From assembly GCA_024362935.1 (NCBI GenBank), contig JANCRA010000004.1:22696121-22760120 (forward strand): DNA of 64,000 nt, written 5' to 3'. How positions within the stretch are numbered: position 1 is the stretch's first letter; each line of letters starts with the position of its first letter. This DNA comes from Setophaga petechia. Its lineage: Eukaryota; Chordata; Aves; Passeriformes; Parulidae. The position numbers and the translations under genes are program-made. Of the stretch, positions 13,490 through 25,739 are shown piece after piece. The notes under the pieces are model-generated. The model saw only the letters and a program-made list of their open reading frames with translations, was not told where the DNA came from and ran no database searches.

Positions 13490-13790
13490 GCAGAAGAAAA
13501 GATTTTAATAGAAGCTGTGCCAAGGGCTGTAATGCATCATTTTAGGGCCCTAATTACATTACAATGACAAATATCAATGGTGACAACAGCAATAACCTAC
13601 ATCCTTTAATGGCTATGCTGGAAAAGGAGTTTGGGCACTGCGCCATCAGATTAGACTTGGTTTCAAAACATAGGCCATTAGAAGTGTGTGTGTCCACAGC
13701 ATTGCTGGCTGATAACTGAAGCCCAGTGGAAGGGCCTGTAAATAAATGAAGCCTCTCTAAAGCCTGGTCCTATGGGAAAAAAGAGGTAAA
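13490..13790. promoter_or_regulatory. candidate conserved non-coding element
   Basis: The stretch carries TAATTA (13551-13556), a SOX-like ACAATGA (13561-13567), AATATCAATGG and ACAGCAATAAC in close order, with low simplicity and no repeat signature. By eye it resembles vertebrate developmental enhancers. No conservation data were available. Confidence 0.3.
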
Positions 13791-15180
13791 ATTAGACGAC
13801 TCTGGGAGCAGACGTGTTTCCGAGGCAACTTTGACTTTCTGTGTGAGGAATTGATGCCTGGTTTTATGAAATCATACCTTCTCCTTCTCCTGGCAGTTAG
13901 ACTGATCATGAAAAACCTATTGACCTGATGCCTAACAGAAAAAAGAAATACTGAACTGTTGTTCAAATGTAGGGTTGTAAAAATGTGTGTGAGTAGAAAT
14001 GTGAATTTGTGCTTTACCTTGTGTTGGAGTTTGTACCTTAGGCAAAGAAGAATGAGTTTCCAGGCTTCCTCCAGGGGTACTAGGAATAGGTCTACTGAGA
14101 TGCTAATCTATGTCATCAGTACCTACACCTTCAAGCTTCAGGGCAGCATCTCAAGAACCCCACCCAACTAGCTTCTGGCAGCTAACTCCTTTTTCCTGTA
14201 TGTTTTGTGGAAGACAATCAAGCCTGTTGCTGTGGCATTATCTCCTGCAGTTAATTGTTGAAAAAGTTGAAGTATTGAGACATAGTGTACTTCATATTTG
14301 CCATGTGAAAATGTCTGGTGTGAGACTGTTCTTAGTACAGAGTGTGTACCTTGCTATCATTTGTGCATGTACGCAGTGTTTTCCTTTATGCCTTCAGACT
14401 GCATGTGGTCTCCAAAGGTAGGCAGTGTGTCTCTTGGTCATGCTGTGTCTCTGCAGTCTGCTGCTGCTCAGCTGGGTTGTTTCCTTGCTGCCTGAGTTTG
14501 GAGGATGATAACTGTGTACACAACCATAAAAGCAACTGGGGATGCTTTTTGTTAAGGAAAGTGAAGGCTGTTTTAATAACGAAGAAATGCAAACACTTCG
14601 GCATAGCAAGGGCTTTTTGGCTTTGTTGTGATTGGCCTAGCAGAGAAATGCTGCTGAGGGATGTTTTGACATCATTTGAACCTGTTTTAGCTATTTTTCT
14701 TCTCCACAGGCTGAGCTGGGTGCTCTCTCCATCAGCTCACTTCCCTGCATACAGCATGCAAGGACTTGTTCTTCACTCCAGTGGGATTGATATCAAGAGA
14801 TTTATTGCCGTTGTGTAACTGTACATATTCAGCCACCTGTTTTCAGTTACTTAGAGCTTTTTAGAAAACTCTTTTTAGTTGAACATTTCCCAGGTTTGGA
14901 ATCTGCCAGAGGTGAATTTTTTTATAAATATTGAGCAAATATATTTCAGCCCACATAGGCCAGAAGAGCAGTAGAAGGGAGACATACATCTGTTGGGGAG
15001 AAGGTGATCAAAAGAAAAACATAATAACTGAAATAACTTGAAGTATCTGTGGTTGAGTACCTTACTTGAGAAGAAATGCCTAAAAGTAAATTGAATACAA
15101 TTATTTTTGTTGACTAAGCTATATTCTTGCTGAACGGTAATTTACAGGTTTGATGGGGAAGCCAGTGAAGTTTTACAGCT

Positions 15181-15248
15181 TGTGTTACCCAGGAGGTCAA
15201 ATCAGACAATTGTAACAGTCCCTCCTGGCCTTAAAATCTGTGAATCTA
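15181..15248 (+). repeat. ancient CR1-like LINE 3' end
   Basis: The sequence contains 'ccaggaggtcaaatcagaca', 'gtccctcctggccttaaaat' and 'ctgtgaatcta'. This follows the order of an old amniote LINE 3' end (aggaggtcagactagatg ... ggtcccttctggccttaaaa ... tctatgaatcta) that is frequent in turtles, crocodiles and birds. It is short, diverged and non-coding. Confidence 0.6.
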
Positions 15249-15468
15249 CAAGCTTTTTAAAATCAGACTCTGAGCTCCTGCTTGGCTCTTCGAGCTGGTT
15301 TTGTTCTCGGTTCCGTAGCAGTGCAGTAAAGGTATCTAGCTGATGTAGCTGTGGTAGAAAAGGGGTTTCCCAAAGGCTACCCCCGGGGAGCTGTGCAGGG
15401 CAAGGCTGTGAATGGCATTTTAAAGATGGGGAGGAGTTGTTTTGCAGCAGAAGAAAGCATGATGTACC

Positions 15469-15489
15469 TTTTTTTTTTTTTTTTTTTTT
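15469..15489. repeat. poly-T tract
   Basis: A run of about 21 T. It lies 155 nt upstream of a 16-nt poly-A run (15645-15660), so the two tracts are complementary and bracket a short unassigned segment. Confidence 0.9.
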
Positions 15490-15644
15490 AACGAAGGCAC
15501 ATGTCTATGTTAAATGGCAGGTCAGAGTGGCTTCAGCTTACCCCAAGACAGGGGCATTGGGGAATTTTCTGCTCATGTGGAAAAGCCTTGAAGAATAGAA
15601 TGTGTAGTTTTCTCACTGGCTTTAGGGCACTCAGGAGATTTCTC

Positions 15645-15660
15645 AAAAAAAAAAAAAAAA
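15645..15660. repeat. poly-A tract
   Basis: A run of 16 A following TCTC; see the complementary poly-T tract upstream. Confidence 0.9.
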
Positions 15661-17355
15661 TAGCAGTGTGGCTGGAACCCAAAATTTGGAAATGACTAAG
15701 AGCCACTAAGAACCAGTACTTTACAGCTGTGCCTTATATTACAGTCTACATTTCCTTAATCAAATGCTGTTGTTCAAGTAATGCTGTATTGGATTGTGTA
15801 GTCTTTCTGGCTGAAGCTTAGGTGCACACAACTTGTCACTCCCTGTACTGCTCTGTGTAACAAGCAGTTATAAATCTCCTTGTCAACTAGTGTAGTGAAT
15901 TCTGTTTATTTAAAAGAATATTTAAGTTTTACCTTGTGGGATATCTGATATTATAGATGTATTTGAAATTCGTGGATAATTTAGATTTTTGCTGATCAGA
16001 ACATATTATAAAGTATCCTATAAGATACCTATGTTGCTGAATAAATAGAAAAGATGTAGTAAACAAATACAAAAAAAATTAATAAAAAATGTGTAAAATT
16101 TAATGATGCCAGGGCTTGCATAATCAGTGAAGACCAGTGAGGAGATACAAGGACAGTTTAACATAGAAATTGCTGTATAAATAGTATATGGGAATCTAGG
16201 TGGATTTCAGAGAAAGGGAGAAGTATATTCCAAAATAGTATGTATTAAGTCATGTGTATCACACAGTATGCACAAGGGGGCAGAGTTAGTTTCACATGTG
16301 CTCTTACTTCTTGCAAACCATATCTGCTGGTTGCATAGCTTTTTAAGTGTAATATTCCTTGAGCCCGGATTTATTTTATATGAACTTCTGACTTTTTAGT
16401 GCTGCTTGTGAGCTTTTCTGATCTACAGATTCTTTTCCAAGTGTTTGCTATATAAAAGACAGCATAACAAAAAGGCTGGAAGGTTTGCTTTTAGAAGAAG
16501 GAATGCTAAATTGCATGTTAGTATGTCTTCATCCCATGATTTTTGACTTTGCAAGAGGAAAAGCATTCTCTCAGATCATAAAATAAGGAACTGATCCTGG
16601 TTAGAATTTAGTGTAAGACAATTATGATTTATGGTAGGAAAGTCTGTGTGGCTTTGAATATTCTGTTTCTGGAGCTGTAGTTCTTGTATTATTTAAAGAG
16701 AACTCCTCTGTCTCTATTGAGATTTTCAGATTAAATACAGAGAATTGATCTCTGATATGAAAATAAAACATCATGTATTATTAATTTGTGGTTACAGTTG
16801 CCACATGAAAGTAGCTAACCAGGAGAATAGATAACAGCAGAAGTGTCTTACAAGGCTGCAGTATTCCTTCCTGAAATATATGGTGGAATGATTATCAGTA
16901 AGAGTGTATATTGCAATGCTAATGTTCTCATGCTATTCACTGTTACAAGTAAACGGTGTATTTGTTCCCTTTGCTTACAATGGCATTGCTCTTATTTGAA
17001 GTGATCCTTCCTTTTGCGTCATAAGAGTTCAGTTTGATACACAGAATTTTGTTTATCTTTTTTGTTACATCTCCTGAAGATTCTGTTCTTTAAATTCCTG
17101 TGATTATGTAATAAAAATTAACTACACTTTGTATCAGTTCAAAGTAGTGGTTTTAAGGAAAATATTTTAGCCAGAAATTACTAGCTTCCTAAGTACATTT
17201 GGATCCCTGTGCAAACATTTTTGTTATTTTGAGAACATCTCTTGGCCAGAGTATGGCCAGAGTTGAAAGAAAACAAATTTCTCTTTAGGGTTCATGGGTG
17301 ACAGCTGCATTTGAGAATTTATGTAAGTGAACTTCTTTTTTCTTGTGACTTACAG

Positions 17356-17418
17356 GCAGAAATTGTCAAGAGGCTGAATGCTATATGTGCACAAGTCATT
17401 CCTTTCCTGTCCCAAGAG
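17356..17418 (+). CDS. TLE4: TLE4 exon 5 (Q domain, second helix)
   Basis: This 63-nt, phase 0-0 exon encodes 21 residues beginning AEIVKRLNAICAQV and ending FLSQE. It corresponds to about residues 85-105 of the roughly 773-residue Groucho/TLE corepressor. The segment belongs to the glutamine-rich Q domain, whose leucine-zipper-like helices form the tetramer and bind TCF/LEF and other DNA-bound partners in the nucleus. It is flanked by a good acceptor (TTACAG) and donor (GAG|GTAGGT). The peptide is nearly identical across TLE1-TLE4, so this exon alone does not name the paralogue; exon 7 does. No start codon is expected because this is an internal exon. Exon 6 lies 7.9 kb downstream. The exon number assumes the same structure as the human gene. 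Confidence 0.96.
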
Positions 17419-20400
17419 GTAGGTAGTCATTTGTACTGCTTCTGATCTAAATTATTGCATCATTGTATCTATTACAAATGTGGGACTTTGTGTTAAGACT
17501 GTTTCCTTATGGATCTCTTGGCACTTGTAGATGACTTTCCGTTGTGCTGTTATCACTTTATCATCATTATCTTCAAGCCTATTACAATATCATTTAAATA
17601 TATTTATGAAATGGAATGTATTGTAATGTCAAAGCAGAACTTTAATTTAAATATTTTTCTTCAACATACAATGTAGTTTCTCTTGCAGTTATGATTTTGT
17701 GGGTCTGAAATCAAAGCTTGCAAAAATGCTTGAAAGGCAAAATTTGTGCTCCATCTTTGGCAGTGAACATTAAAGTTCAGCAGAAACTTCTGTTTGGTAC
17801 ATGAATAGTGATGTTCAACACAGCAGGCATAGAAACACAGTTTTTACGCTGGCTTTTTTCTCTCTGTATCCCTGATTACTTTCTACCTTAAATCCTTTTA
17901 TGTTTTTGTGTATTTGGGGAATATAAACAGAAAATTGAAACTCACTGTGAGCTAATTTCTCTAACCATTAATTTTCTCCAAATTATGATTTGCTAGTATT
18001 ATTGTGAGTGCATTGTAGATAATTTAAAGGCGCTAGGATTTAGGGGAGTAGATGGGAGCTAATGAGGAAACTTCCGAGCAACTGGCGTGTGTGAAGTAAA
18101 TAGGAAGTGTGGTTCATGAAAGGAAACCTTTGGTGCATATTGGCCTCCCTTGTCCATCCCTCTAAAGGAAAGGGACTGGACACTGGGATCTGTTGGTGCA
18201 GGTTTGTGTGCATCAATCTAACACACAGTTTCATTTTAATACAATATGTAGTTGCAAAGACAGAATTGGAAGGTGTATTTTTATGTATTGCATCTGTAAA
18301 ACGTCATGCCTGAGAACATGATGTGACTTCCTCCTGGCTTTTCAGTTGTTACATAAAATGCCAGTGCTTTTTGAGGGAGCTGCTCAGCTGGCTGCAAATG
18401 AGAGGCTGTGTGGTCCCTGTTGCTGTTCAGCTAATGAGCTTTGTGCACGCCACACGTGTGTGTGTCTACGTGGATTTGAAACAAGAATTATGCCATCAAA
18501 ACTAGAACCTGACAGTGTTTGTGAGTGCCACTGTACTCTCTGCTTATGAAGTGGATTTGTGGAAACTAAATAATGTGTAATGTTCTTGCTCCATTGCTGG
18601 AGGACCAGAATTCAAGTCCTTCACAGATCTAAAACAAGCAGCTGTTTTGTATTTTGACTGCTTCAGAGTCTCTATAGGGCGCAGTTACATGGTTTTATTT
18701 GCTGTTCAGAGATAGCATACCATATATAGGCAGCAGGGAAGGATTGAGAGGGGAAGCATATAAAAAGCTTTTCATGTGTCTTGACAGCACAACTGCCAGT
18801 GACTTTTTTGTAATGGGTTTAGGAAAATCTTGATGATTTTTTGACCTCTTCAAGTAAGAATACATATCTAAATCAGTGTATATTGGCATACACTGATGTG
18901 TCAAAAGGGAACTGAGCTTCAGGTTTAAGTATACTAATAGTCTTGGTTTCTCTGTAATCTGTATCCTTAAAAAGTTAATATCTTAATGGAAGTCTCTTTA
19001 TTTCATCATCCGGATTAGTAGAGAATTGAATTGCAGCATGCTTTTGCTGTTTATGCATTTTACATGCAGTCTAATTGTGGAATAGTGGCTGAAAAATGTG
19101 ATCAGCCTTCTTTATATTGTGCCTGAGGGAAAAATGAACAAAATACAGTGGTTGCATGCACTGATGGCAACATTATTGCCTCATAATAGCACCAGGTTAA
19201 CTTGTCTTATTGCTTGTTAACTTTGTAAGGAATCAATGGCTTGTGATAACTCACTTAGAAGTAAGAAATTGTGGGCAAAATCACATAGAGATTGTGAAAA
19301 GGATGCATTTATAATACATCACTCTACTGTGTACTACTGTCTGCTTAGTTTCCGGGGGCAGTCCAGTAAAGTATTCAGTAAATTCTGCAGGCCTCAGTCA
19401 GTTTTATTGTACTGTACATCATCTAAGCGTATATTTAAAACAAAGTTTCTAACCTGCCTAAACACACAGTCAACTGATACCTTGTTTTTACATTTATTCC
19501 AGTTTAGGCAGACTGTAAAAAACAGCACCAAGAAATGCAAGCTTCCCATTTTTGTAGGAAAGAGTGATTCTGTGGTCAAAAATGTGATATAGACCTCAGG
19601 GGCAATGTGTGTTCAATTTCAGCTGTGGTTTTGGGCTTCCTGTGCTGCAACAGTCATTTTCCACCTCTGTGTGATACAGTGAGATACCAGTGTGCTCAAA
19701 GTAGTTCCTATTGCATAAAATGAAAGGGGTGCCTGCCTGGGTGTAGGCTGTGGTCATTCAATTAATTTAGTTTAATCTGCTGCAGTTGGTAGATAGTTCA
19801 GCGTTCCCATGCTTGAATGACCTAGCCAGTACAGTGCAATTAATTTTATGTCTATAGCCATAGACAGTGCCTCTGCTAATTGACACTTCTCAATTTACCA
19901 GCTTCAGCAGAGTATGACACTTTCACAACCCTGTGGCTTTCAAGCTGGGGCTAGTTCCTGTCTGCTCAAGGTGATATTTGTGGCTGGTTGCAACCTTTGA
20001 CTGTTATTGTGGGCTAAGTGCTGAATGACCTCCAGTGTTGTATAGTGGCATTTCTTCAGTGTGTCTGGGGATACATATCACAGTCACCTTCTTTTGAGTA
20101 AATACTGTCTGTGTTTATATTCATGAAACACATGCAAGCTGGCTGATGTACAGCAAATGCTGTAGTTGTGGCAACTTGGAGCTCAGCACTACTTGCAAAA
20201 GCTGCTTGAGAAGCAAATACTGGTCCCTGTCAATTTACATGCCTCAATGTAAACATTTTGGAAGGCTGAAGGAAGCTGTAATAAACTTTTTTGGGAGGTT
20301 CACTTTACTTTCCAACTGCCAGTGAGCTAGCTAATAACTAGGTAGATGGATTGTTTTTTAACAGGCATCTTCAGTTCCCTGTGCACACTAAGGTCATCAG

Positions 20401-20820
20401 ATATATCTTCTAGTGTAATAAAATGCAAAGCACTGGCATGCAAATATGTAAACATCAAGAGGAGATTCTGCTTGGAGTCTTCTCTTTTCAAACTTTTTGA
20501 TATCAGTTGATGGTTTTTCTTTTAAGAGGTTGATGTGGACCATAATATGCTTGCTCTTCTTTGTACATACTTCCCCTAGAGGTGTTTCTAAAGTCCAGTA
20601 AATTTGAATGAGGAGTATGAGATCCATTATGTAGAAGCAGAGCAGGAGTTTTTACATACTGATCAAGATTCCTCTTTGGAATAGCTTTTGGTCTGAGATG
20701 TGAGGTTGAGAAGACAGAATTATTTGCCTCCATCTCAGACTTGCCCCAGACTAGAGCTAAACAGTAAATGCAAGGAAACTCTGAGAGATATGTAATCCTT
20801 CTGCCAAGGAATGCATCTCA

Positions 20821-20846
20821 TTAGCAATTTATGCATATATTGCTAA
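20821..20846. repeat. 26-bp near-perfect palindrome
   Basis: The 8-bp ends TTAGCAAT and ATTGCTAA are perfect reverse complements and the centre holds ATGCAT; 24 of 26 positions are symmetric. The ATGCAT core resembles a POU-factor dimer site. Confidence 0.85.
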
Positions 20847-23475
20847 TAATGCTCTCACATTTTTCTGAAGTAGTTATTATATCTTGTCTGAGTTATGGTG
20901 CCTGGATGCAGTGACCCAACTTGTCCCTTGTAGCTTTTACAGTGTGTGCTGTACTCCATGGTAAATGTGTATTTGCTTTCCAGTTCTCTCTAGTATTTTT
21001 GGCATGGCCTTGTCTCATTATGCTGTCTCTAGATAGGGTTTCCAAGAAAGGCAGTGCTGCAGTTCTTAAGCAAGCCCTGTACTACCTCTAAATATATCAT
21101 AAACAACAAAATAATACAAGTAAGGAGTAGCAGAGGCTGCTTGCTTCTTCAAAGCAAATTTTTCAGTGAGTTTTGCTTTGGATGTTGGTGGCAACCCTGA
21201 AGACAGGCTGTAATTAGGGGTTTTTAACACCAGTGTAATTGTGTTCGTGCCTGGGGAAATTTTGGCTTCTCACTTGCTGTCAGCACAGCTCCCCCTGTCA
21301 CTGGGAGTTGTGGAGAGCTCTGACTTGGTATGAAAAGCCTGGGAATTTTCCACCTTGTTGCAGTGCCCGTGCATAAGCCAGGGCTAGGTGACAAGTACGT
21401 GGTGAGACAATGTGATGGTGGAAAAACGTTGGTTCTTCTTCTGGTATCTGTAGTTGTTGCTACACACTGTGAGACTTAAAAGAAGTCGATTTTCCAAAAC
21501 GAGGCAAGTACAGGCACACTGCTCACTACAGAGCACAAAAAGGGGAGAAAAAATGAGAAAAAGTGAGAAAGGAGAAACAGTACTATTCTGCATGACAGGT
21601 GGGGCAGGGTATTGAGCTCATTGCTCTGGCATGTTAAATGCAGTTCAAAGTACTGATTTCCCACAACTGAAAAAACCCAGATCTGTCATTTGCGTGTGTG
21701 CACAGACGAAGGCTAGCATTAAATGTGTGTGAAAGTTGCAACCCTGTATCTATATTTGGTTAGGGAAAAAGTAACCCTTTTTTTTTTTTTCTTTGTTGCT
21801 GTTTTACTTGGCTGTAAATCGCTACATGTCACTTCATGGACAGGCAGATGTGTATGGCTTGGTTTTAACATAATGCTGCTTGCTGCTGAGCTGGCTCAGG
21901 AGGGTGTTCAGGCACATGTAGTAGGTATTGGGACCATCCTCCATCCTTGGGTACCAATTCAGGCTGGGCCAGCCAGCTGCCATCCTGCTCAGCGGGCCCC
22001 TGGGCTCCCTGCCCCCTCCCAAAACCTCGGTTTTGGGCTGCAGGGAGTTCAAACTGGGTTCCTTCTTCAGGTGTAGAGATCCCCACCTGTTTCTGGAGCC
22101 ATGGCTGGTAACATAAAGCTCCCAGCCCACCCCAGTTTCAGAAAGGCTGTGAGCATACAGCTCTTCAAAACCCTGAATGGGTTTTCCTGCATCCTTTTTC
22201 ACTCAAATGTGTGGTTTTTGTTTGTTACTTGTAGTCACTCAACCCTGGGTGCTTTTGGGAGCTGAGGAAGTGCCTCCTCTGTTGCTGCAATGAGCTGGAA
22301 GTGATGGAAAGGCTAATTACAGACCATCTATTTTGAGTCTTTTGCATACAAAGCCACTGAAGATGAAATCGATGTTAAAGCAGCTAGCAATAGGAGAATT
22401 TCAATAGTCTCTACTGCACCTAATTTAGGTTCAGTGTTACTAGGCCCTTGGGTTTTCTCATCTCTGTGGGGTCTTGATCCCAAGCCTATTAGAATCAATG
22501 AAAGATGGATTGTGTGACTGCTCTAGCAGAAATCTGAAAGTGGGGTTTTGGTAGTCCATCCCTTCACCTTTTCTTCCTCTGACCTAAGAATGAAATAATA
22601 TTTTCCCAAATTCTTCTGAGAGCTATTCTTTATATATTTGCTGTAAGGGAACAGAATATACTCTAACTTTTGTGGAGTTGACTTATTTTCTAAATCCTGG
22701 ATGCAAATTGAAGTAAGTTCTACAATAATTTTGATAGGTTTAGGTTTATTTTTAGGTCTTAGACATTTTTTCTTTTCCTGGGAGCAGGATTTAAGTAAAT
22801 TGGTGTTGGAATAGAACACTCACATACACAAGAGCTTTCCTTACCTCAGTGCAAAAAACATTGCCTATGGTAGGACAGAGGAGATGACAGAAAATTTCTC
22901 AGTAAATGTTTTTATTTAAAAAAGTAAATATTTTAAAACCTCTGCTTTGTTCTTTTTTTTTTTTTCAATGAATTAATGAAAAATTCCGTGGTGTGGGTCA
23001 CCAGGCTTGCAGCTATATAATCGATGTAAGCTGTACCTATCCTTAACAAGTGATAACCTGGAGCTGATAACACATTATTAGGGACTTGGTGCTTGAATAT
23101 CATAATTTCCTTTTTTTCTGCTATCTGTGGTAGGGGTACACTGGATTTTTAATTTTTTAAATCCTTTTTCTTGAATACCAAGAACATTGTATGCTGATGT
23201 TCAACCTCCTTTTTATCTTTACATTCTTATAAGACAGAGTGGGCAGATTTGGTTTATACTGGCAGTGTACTTTTACAAAACTGAATGAAACTTCTGTGGT
23301 TCTCTTTACACCTAAAAAAGTAGCAGTATTCCTAGTGGTCTCCAGTAATTTCCTTCATTTGCTTAAAAACAAACAAACTCTAAAACCATTTTCTTCCTTC
23401 CAGGAGTGTTTGTAAATTATGACCTTCATTACTTGCTTTTATCTGTTTTTCTTAGTTGGGATCAGAATGTCTTAG

Positions 23476-23907
23476 TGTCATTGGTTAGGAATGGCACTCC
23501 CCAGTTTAGTGTTCCCACTAAGAAAAGAAACATGCAGCCACTTCCCCCACGACCTTCCTCTATGGGAGAAAAAAGTTAGAGATTATGGGTTGAGATAAGA
23601 ACAAATTACTGGAAACAGCCATGAGATAAGAAAACAGACAGTAACAGCAACCATGCTAATCACAAAAATGTACAGAGAGAGGCTGATGTACAAGTAAAAT
23701 TGTTCACGAAGCCTAGGACAAAAAAACAATGAAAGACAGACCCTCCAGCTACCATGCTTTTGTGGACCAAAAGCCATTTCTTCTGGAAGCCCAGCCCTAT
23801 TTTTGCCCTGAACCAACAATGTGTGGTGGTGCAGGACAGCCCAGACAGACCCAAACTTCATGGGTGCTGTGTAAAAATAACTCTGTACAGGCTAAAACCT
23901 GGACATA
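23476..23907 (+). mobile_element. Solo LTR, avian ERVL-type
   Basis: The stretch starts with TGTCATTGG, has the characteristic segment 'atgggttgagataagaacaa' followed by 'gatgagataagaaaacag'-like sequence and a repeated AAC-rich part, then 'attgttcac' and a 3' part ending 'taactctgtacaggc' and 'aaaacctggaca'. This order is familiar from endogenous retrovirus LTRs dispersed in bird genomes. No internal gag, pol or env sequence and no primer-binding site follow, so it is a solo LTR left by recombination. Both edges are approximate and a clear target-site duplication was not seen. Identification is from memory of the repeat type, not from a search. Confidence 0.6.
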
Positions 23908-25354
23908 CAGGTAGGGGTGGATTTTTTGATTTGTTTTTCTTTGTCCTGAAAACTTTGATGCAAGAGGACTAGTAAGTGAAAATGCCATTTTTGTTTATGT
24001 GTTGCACTGAGAATTGTTAAATCTGGGCCTGCCAAGCCCCTGAAGTAGCAGCACCCTTTTTTACAACCCCTCTCTTTTAAGCCCCTCCTGCAGTGGGGCT
24101 TTGGGTGCTCCCTTGGGAGTCCCAATGATCTTCACCTAACTCTTGTGTTGGAGGTGGTCTTGAGGATTTGGGTCCTCGTTTTATTTTTTGCTACTTTTTG
24201 CATGTGCTAAGGATTTACAGGAGGAGTTGCTGTAGAAGATGGTCTGTACCTTGGCTCTGTTCTGCCCATACACACAGCCATGGGAGGGCAAACTTGAATC
24301 TTTAAAGGGACCTTCTCAACCTTTCCCTTAAACTTTGTACACATCTGGATGTTGGTTTTGATGCAAAGCTGGTGTTTCATTGCTACAGTTTTCACACCTC
24401 TCCAGATTGTCAGGACATCCCTCCTTTTTCTGTTCAACCTGTGGCTGTAAATCATCGAAGTCTCACTCTCAGTGCAGATCACACAACCTACTTGCGGTTC
24501 TCCATGACCCCTCCTTGCACCTATTTGTTCTGTGTCATGCCGATTCTGTGAGGCTGCCTGTGAAGATTAATTTGCCACTGGTGGTGGTCTGAACAGCCAT
24601 GGATCTGGTTGCAAGATGAGAACTTTATTTTGTTTGTAGTTGATGTTTTCAAATAAATACCAGTCAGCTTTCAACATACAGCAATTTTGAATTTAATGCA
24701 GGAATACAGTACACTCAAACTGATAAAACCACTGGAGCTTGTGAACTGTGTTGTTAATTAGACCATGTGTTTTTGATGGGACTTTTTAAAGCTATTAAAA
24801 TTTACATGTTGGGGATTGAAATAATTAGTTCTCTTTCACATATTTGACAGATTTGTGAATGCCAATTTAAATTTTTTTCTTATGGTTGGGCTGCTTTGAA
24901 ATGTACCTAGGAGGAGAATCTATATTCCTCAGTGATGTGGTTGCCATGTCCTTGTTGAAAAGATACACCTTTCTTTTCTGAAAACTGGGTGGGCTTTATT
25001 CATAAAGTTTCCATGGCTGTAAGGAAAGAGGCTTACATTTGAAGATGGCATTTAAATTCAAAAGCACACCGTGCTAATGAACAAAAGGAAGACAGTTTCC
25101 CATTTAGCCAGGTTGTGAAAGAGTTCTTTGGGAAGCAGAGGTGGAATTCCCAGCATGTAATGGCATAAAGATAAAAATCCTTTCCTTGCCTATATATTTT
25201 TGCTTATCAACACACAATGTGACTGTCTATTAGAGAGCAGTTACTTCAAATCCTGCATGTCTTAGAAAAGCAAATAAAGACAGTAAAGTAAGAATCTATG
25301 CTAAATAATTTAGAAAACAAATAATTTTATTCTGTTTCTGATCTTCATTTATAG

Positions 25355-25429
25355 CACCAGCAACAAGTGGTGCAGGCTGTGGAGCGTGCCAAACAAGTGA
25401 CCATGGCAGAACTGAACGCAATCATTGGG
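25355..25429 (+). CDS. TLE4: TLE4 exon 6 (end of Q domain)
   Basis: This 75-nt, phase 0-0 exon encodes 25 residues, starting HQQQVVQAVERAKQVTM and ending AELNAIIG. These are about residues 106-130 of TLE4 and form the last part of the Q domain coiled coil, where heptad-spaced hydrophobic residues (V, V, A, V, M, L, I) face the tetramer interface. The acceptor is CATTTATAG|CAC and the donor GGG|GTATGT, both consensus. The sequence matches the deeply conserved Groucho family pattern without any frameshift or stop. It joins in frame to exon 5 upstream and exon 7 downstream. Intron 6, which follows, is about 15 kb long. As with exon 5, the peptide is shared by the TLE paralogues, so the TLE4 name comes from the neighbouring exon. 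Confidence 0.96.
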
Positions 25430-25671
25430 GTATGTGGTCTTTCCATTTTAGCTCTGATAGTGCTTGTAAATAGCTTTTCTTTTTCTTTCTCTCTTGCATG
25501 AATCCATTTCCATCAGATGGGCAAAAGTTGTGGGCAGTGGTGAAGTTCAGTAGCTTGACCTTCATAAAAGCTGGTTACTAGCTGAAGACTTTTGCTTGCA
25601 CTGTGCCAAGAAGACTAATAGGGTAATTAATGTCTGTGTTGTATCTATTCCCCAAAGCAGGCTCAGTATTT

Positions 25672-25739
25672 GTTTTTTCCTGGGTTTTTTTTTTTGGTTT
25701 TTTTTTTGTTTTTTTTTTTTGCTGTTGTTGTTGTTTTTC
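25672..25739. repeat. T-rich tract with GTT repeats
   Basis: Runs of T broken by G pairs, ending in a (TTG)n segment. It lies about 240 nt inside intron 6. It looks like a degraded poly-A tail of an antisense insertion, but no source element is recognisable. Confidence 0.85.

Larger units (their letters stand above)
1..17355 (+). other. TLE4: TLE4 intron 4, 3' part
   Basis: The whole interval upstream of exon 5 is read as one intron. I looked for the two preceding TLE exons (peptides YYEMSYGLNIEMHKQ and LKLECEKLASEKTEMQ) and found neither. It holds a CR1 3' end, weak ancient-repeat matches, poly-T and poly-A tracts, several inverted repeats and possible regulatory stretches, which are listed separately. 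The remaining sequence is AT-rich with no recognisable gene on either strand. Short open frames here have no family resemblance I can recognise. Confidence 0.8.
17419..25354 (+). other. TLE4: TLE4 intron 5
   Basis: This intron of 7,936 nt is bounded by GTAGGT and ATAG. It contains a solo LTR at about 23476-23907 and a GC-richer patch at about 21870-22150 that I could not assign to a repeat or gene. A near-perfect 26-bp palindrome lies at 20821-20846. The remainder is AT-rich unique-looking sequence with no supported gene. Confidence 0.9.

Noticed and set aside
14342..14818. 158-codon + strand open frame
   Set aside because: Cysteine- and leucine-rich reading of intronic sequence with three overlapping alternative frames in the same place; no domain or conserved motif.
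21723..22202. GC-richer patch with overlapping open frames of about 120 codons on both strands
   Set aside because: No known domain, not flanked by good splice sites in the right phase, and both strands are equally open; probably compositional.
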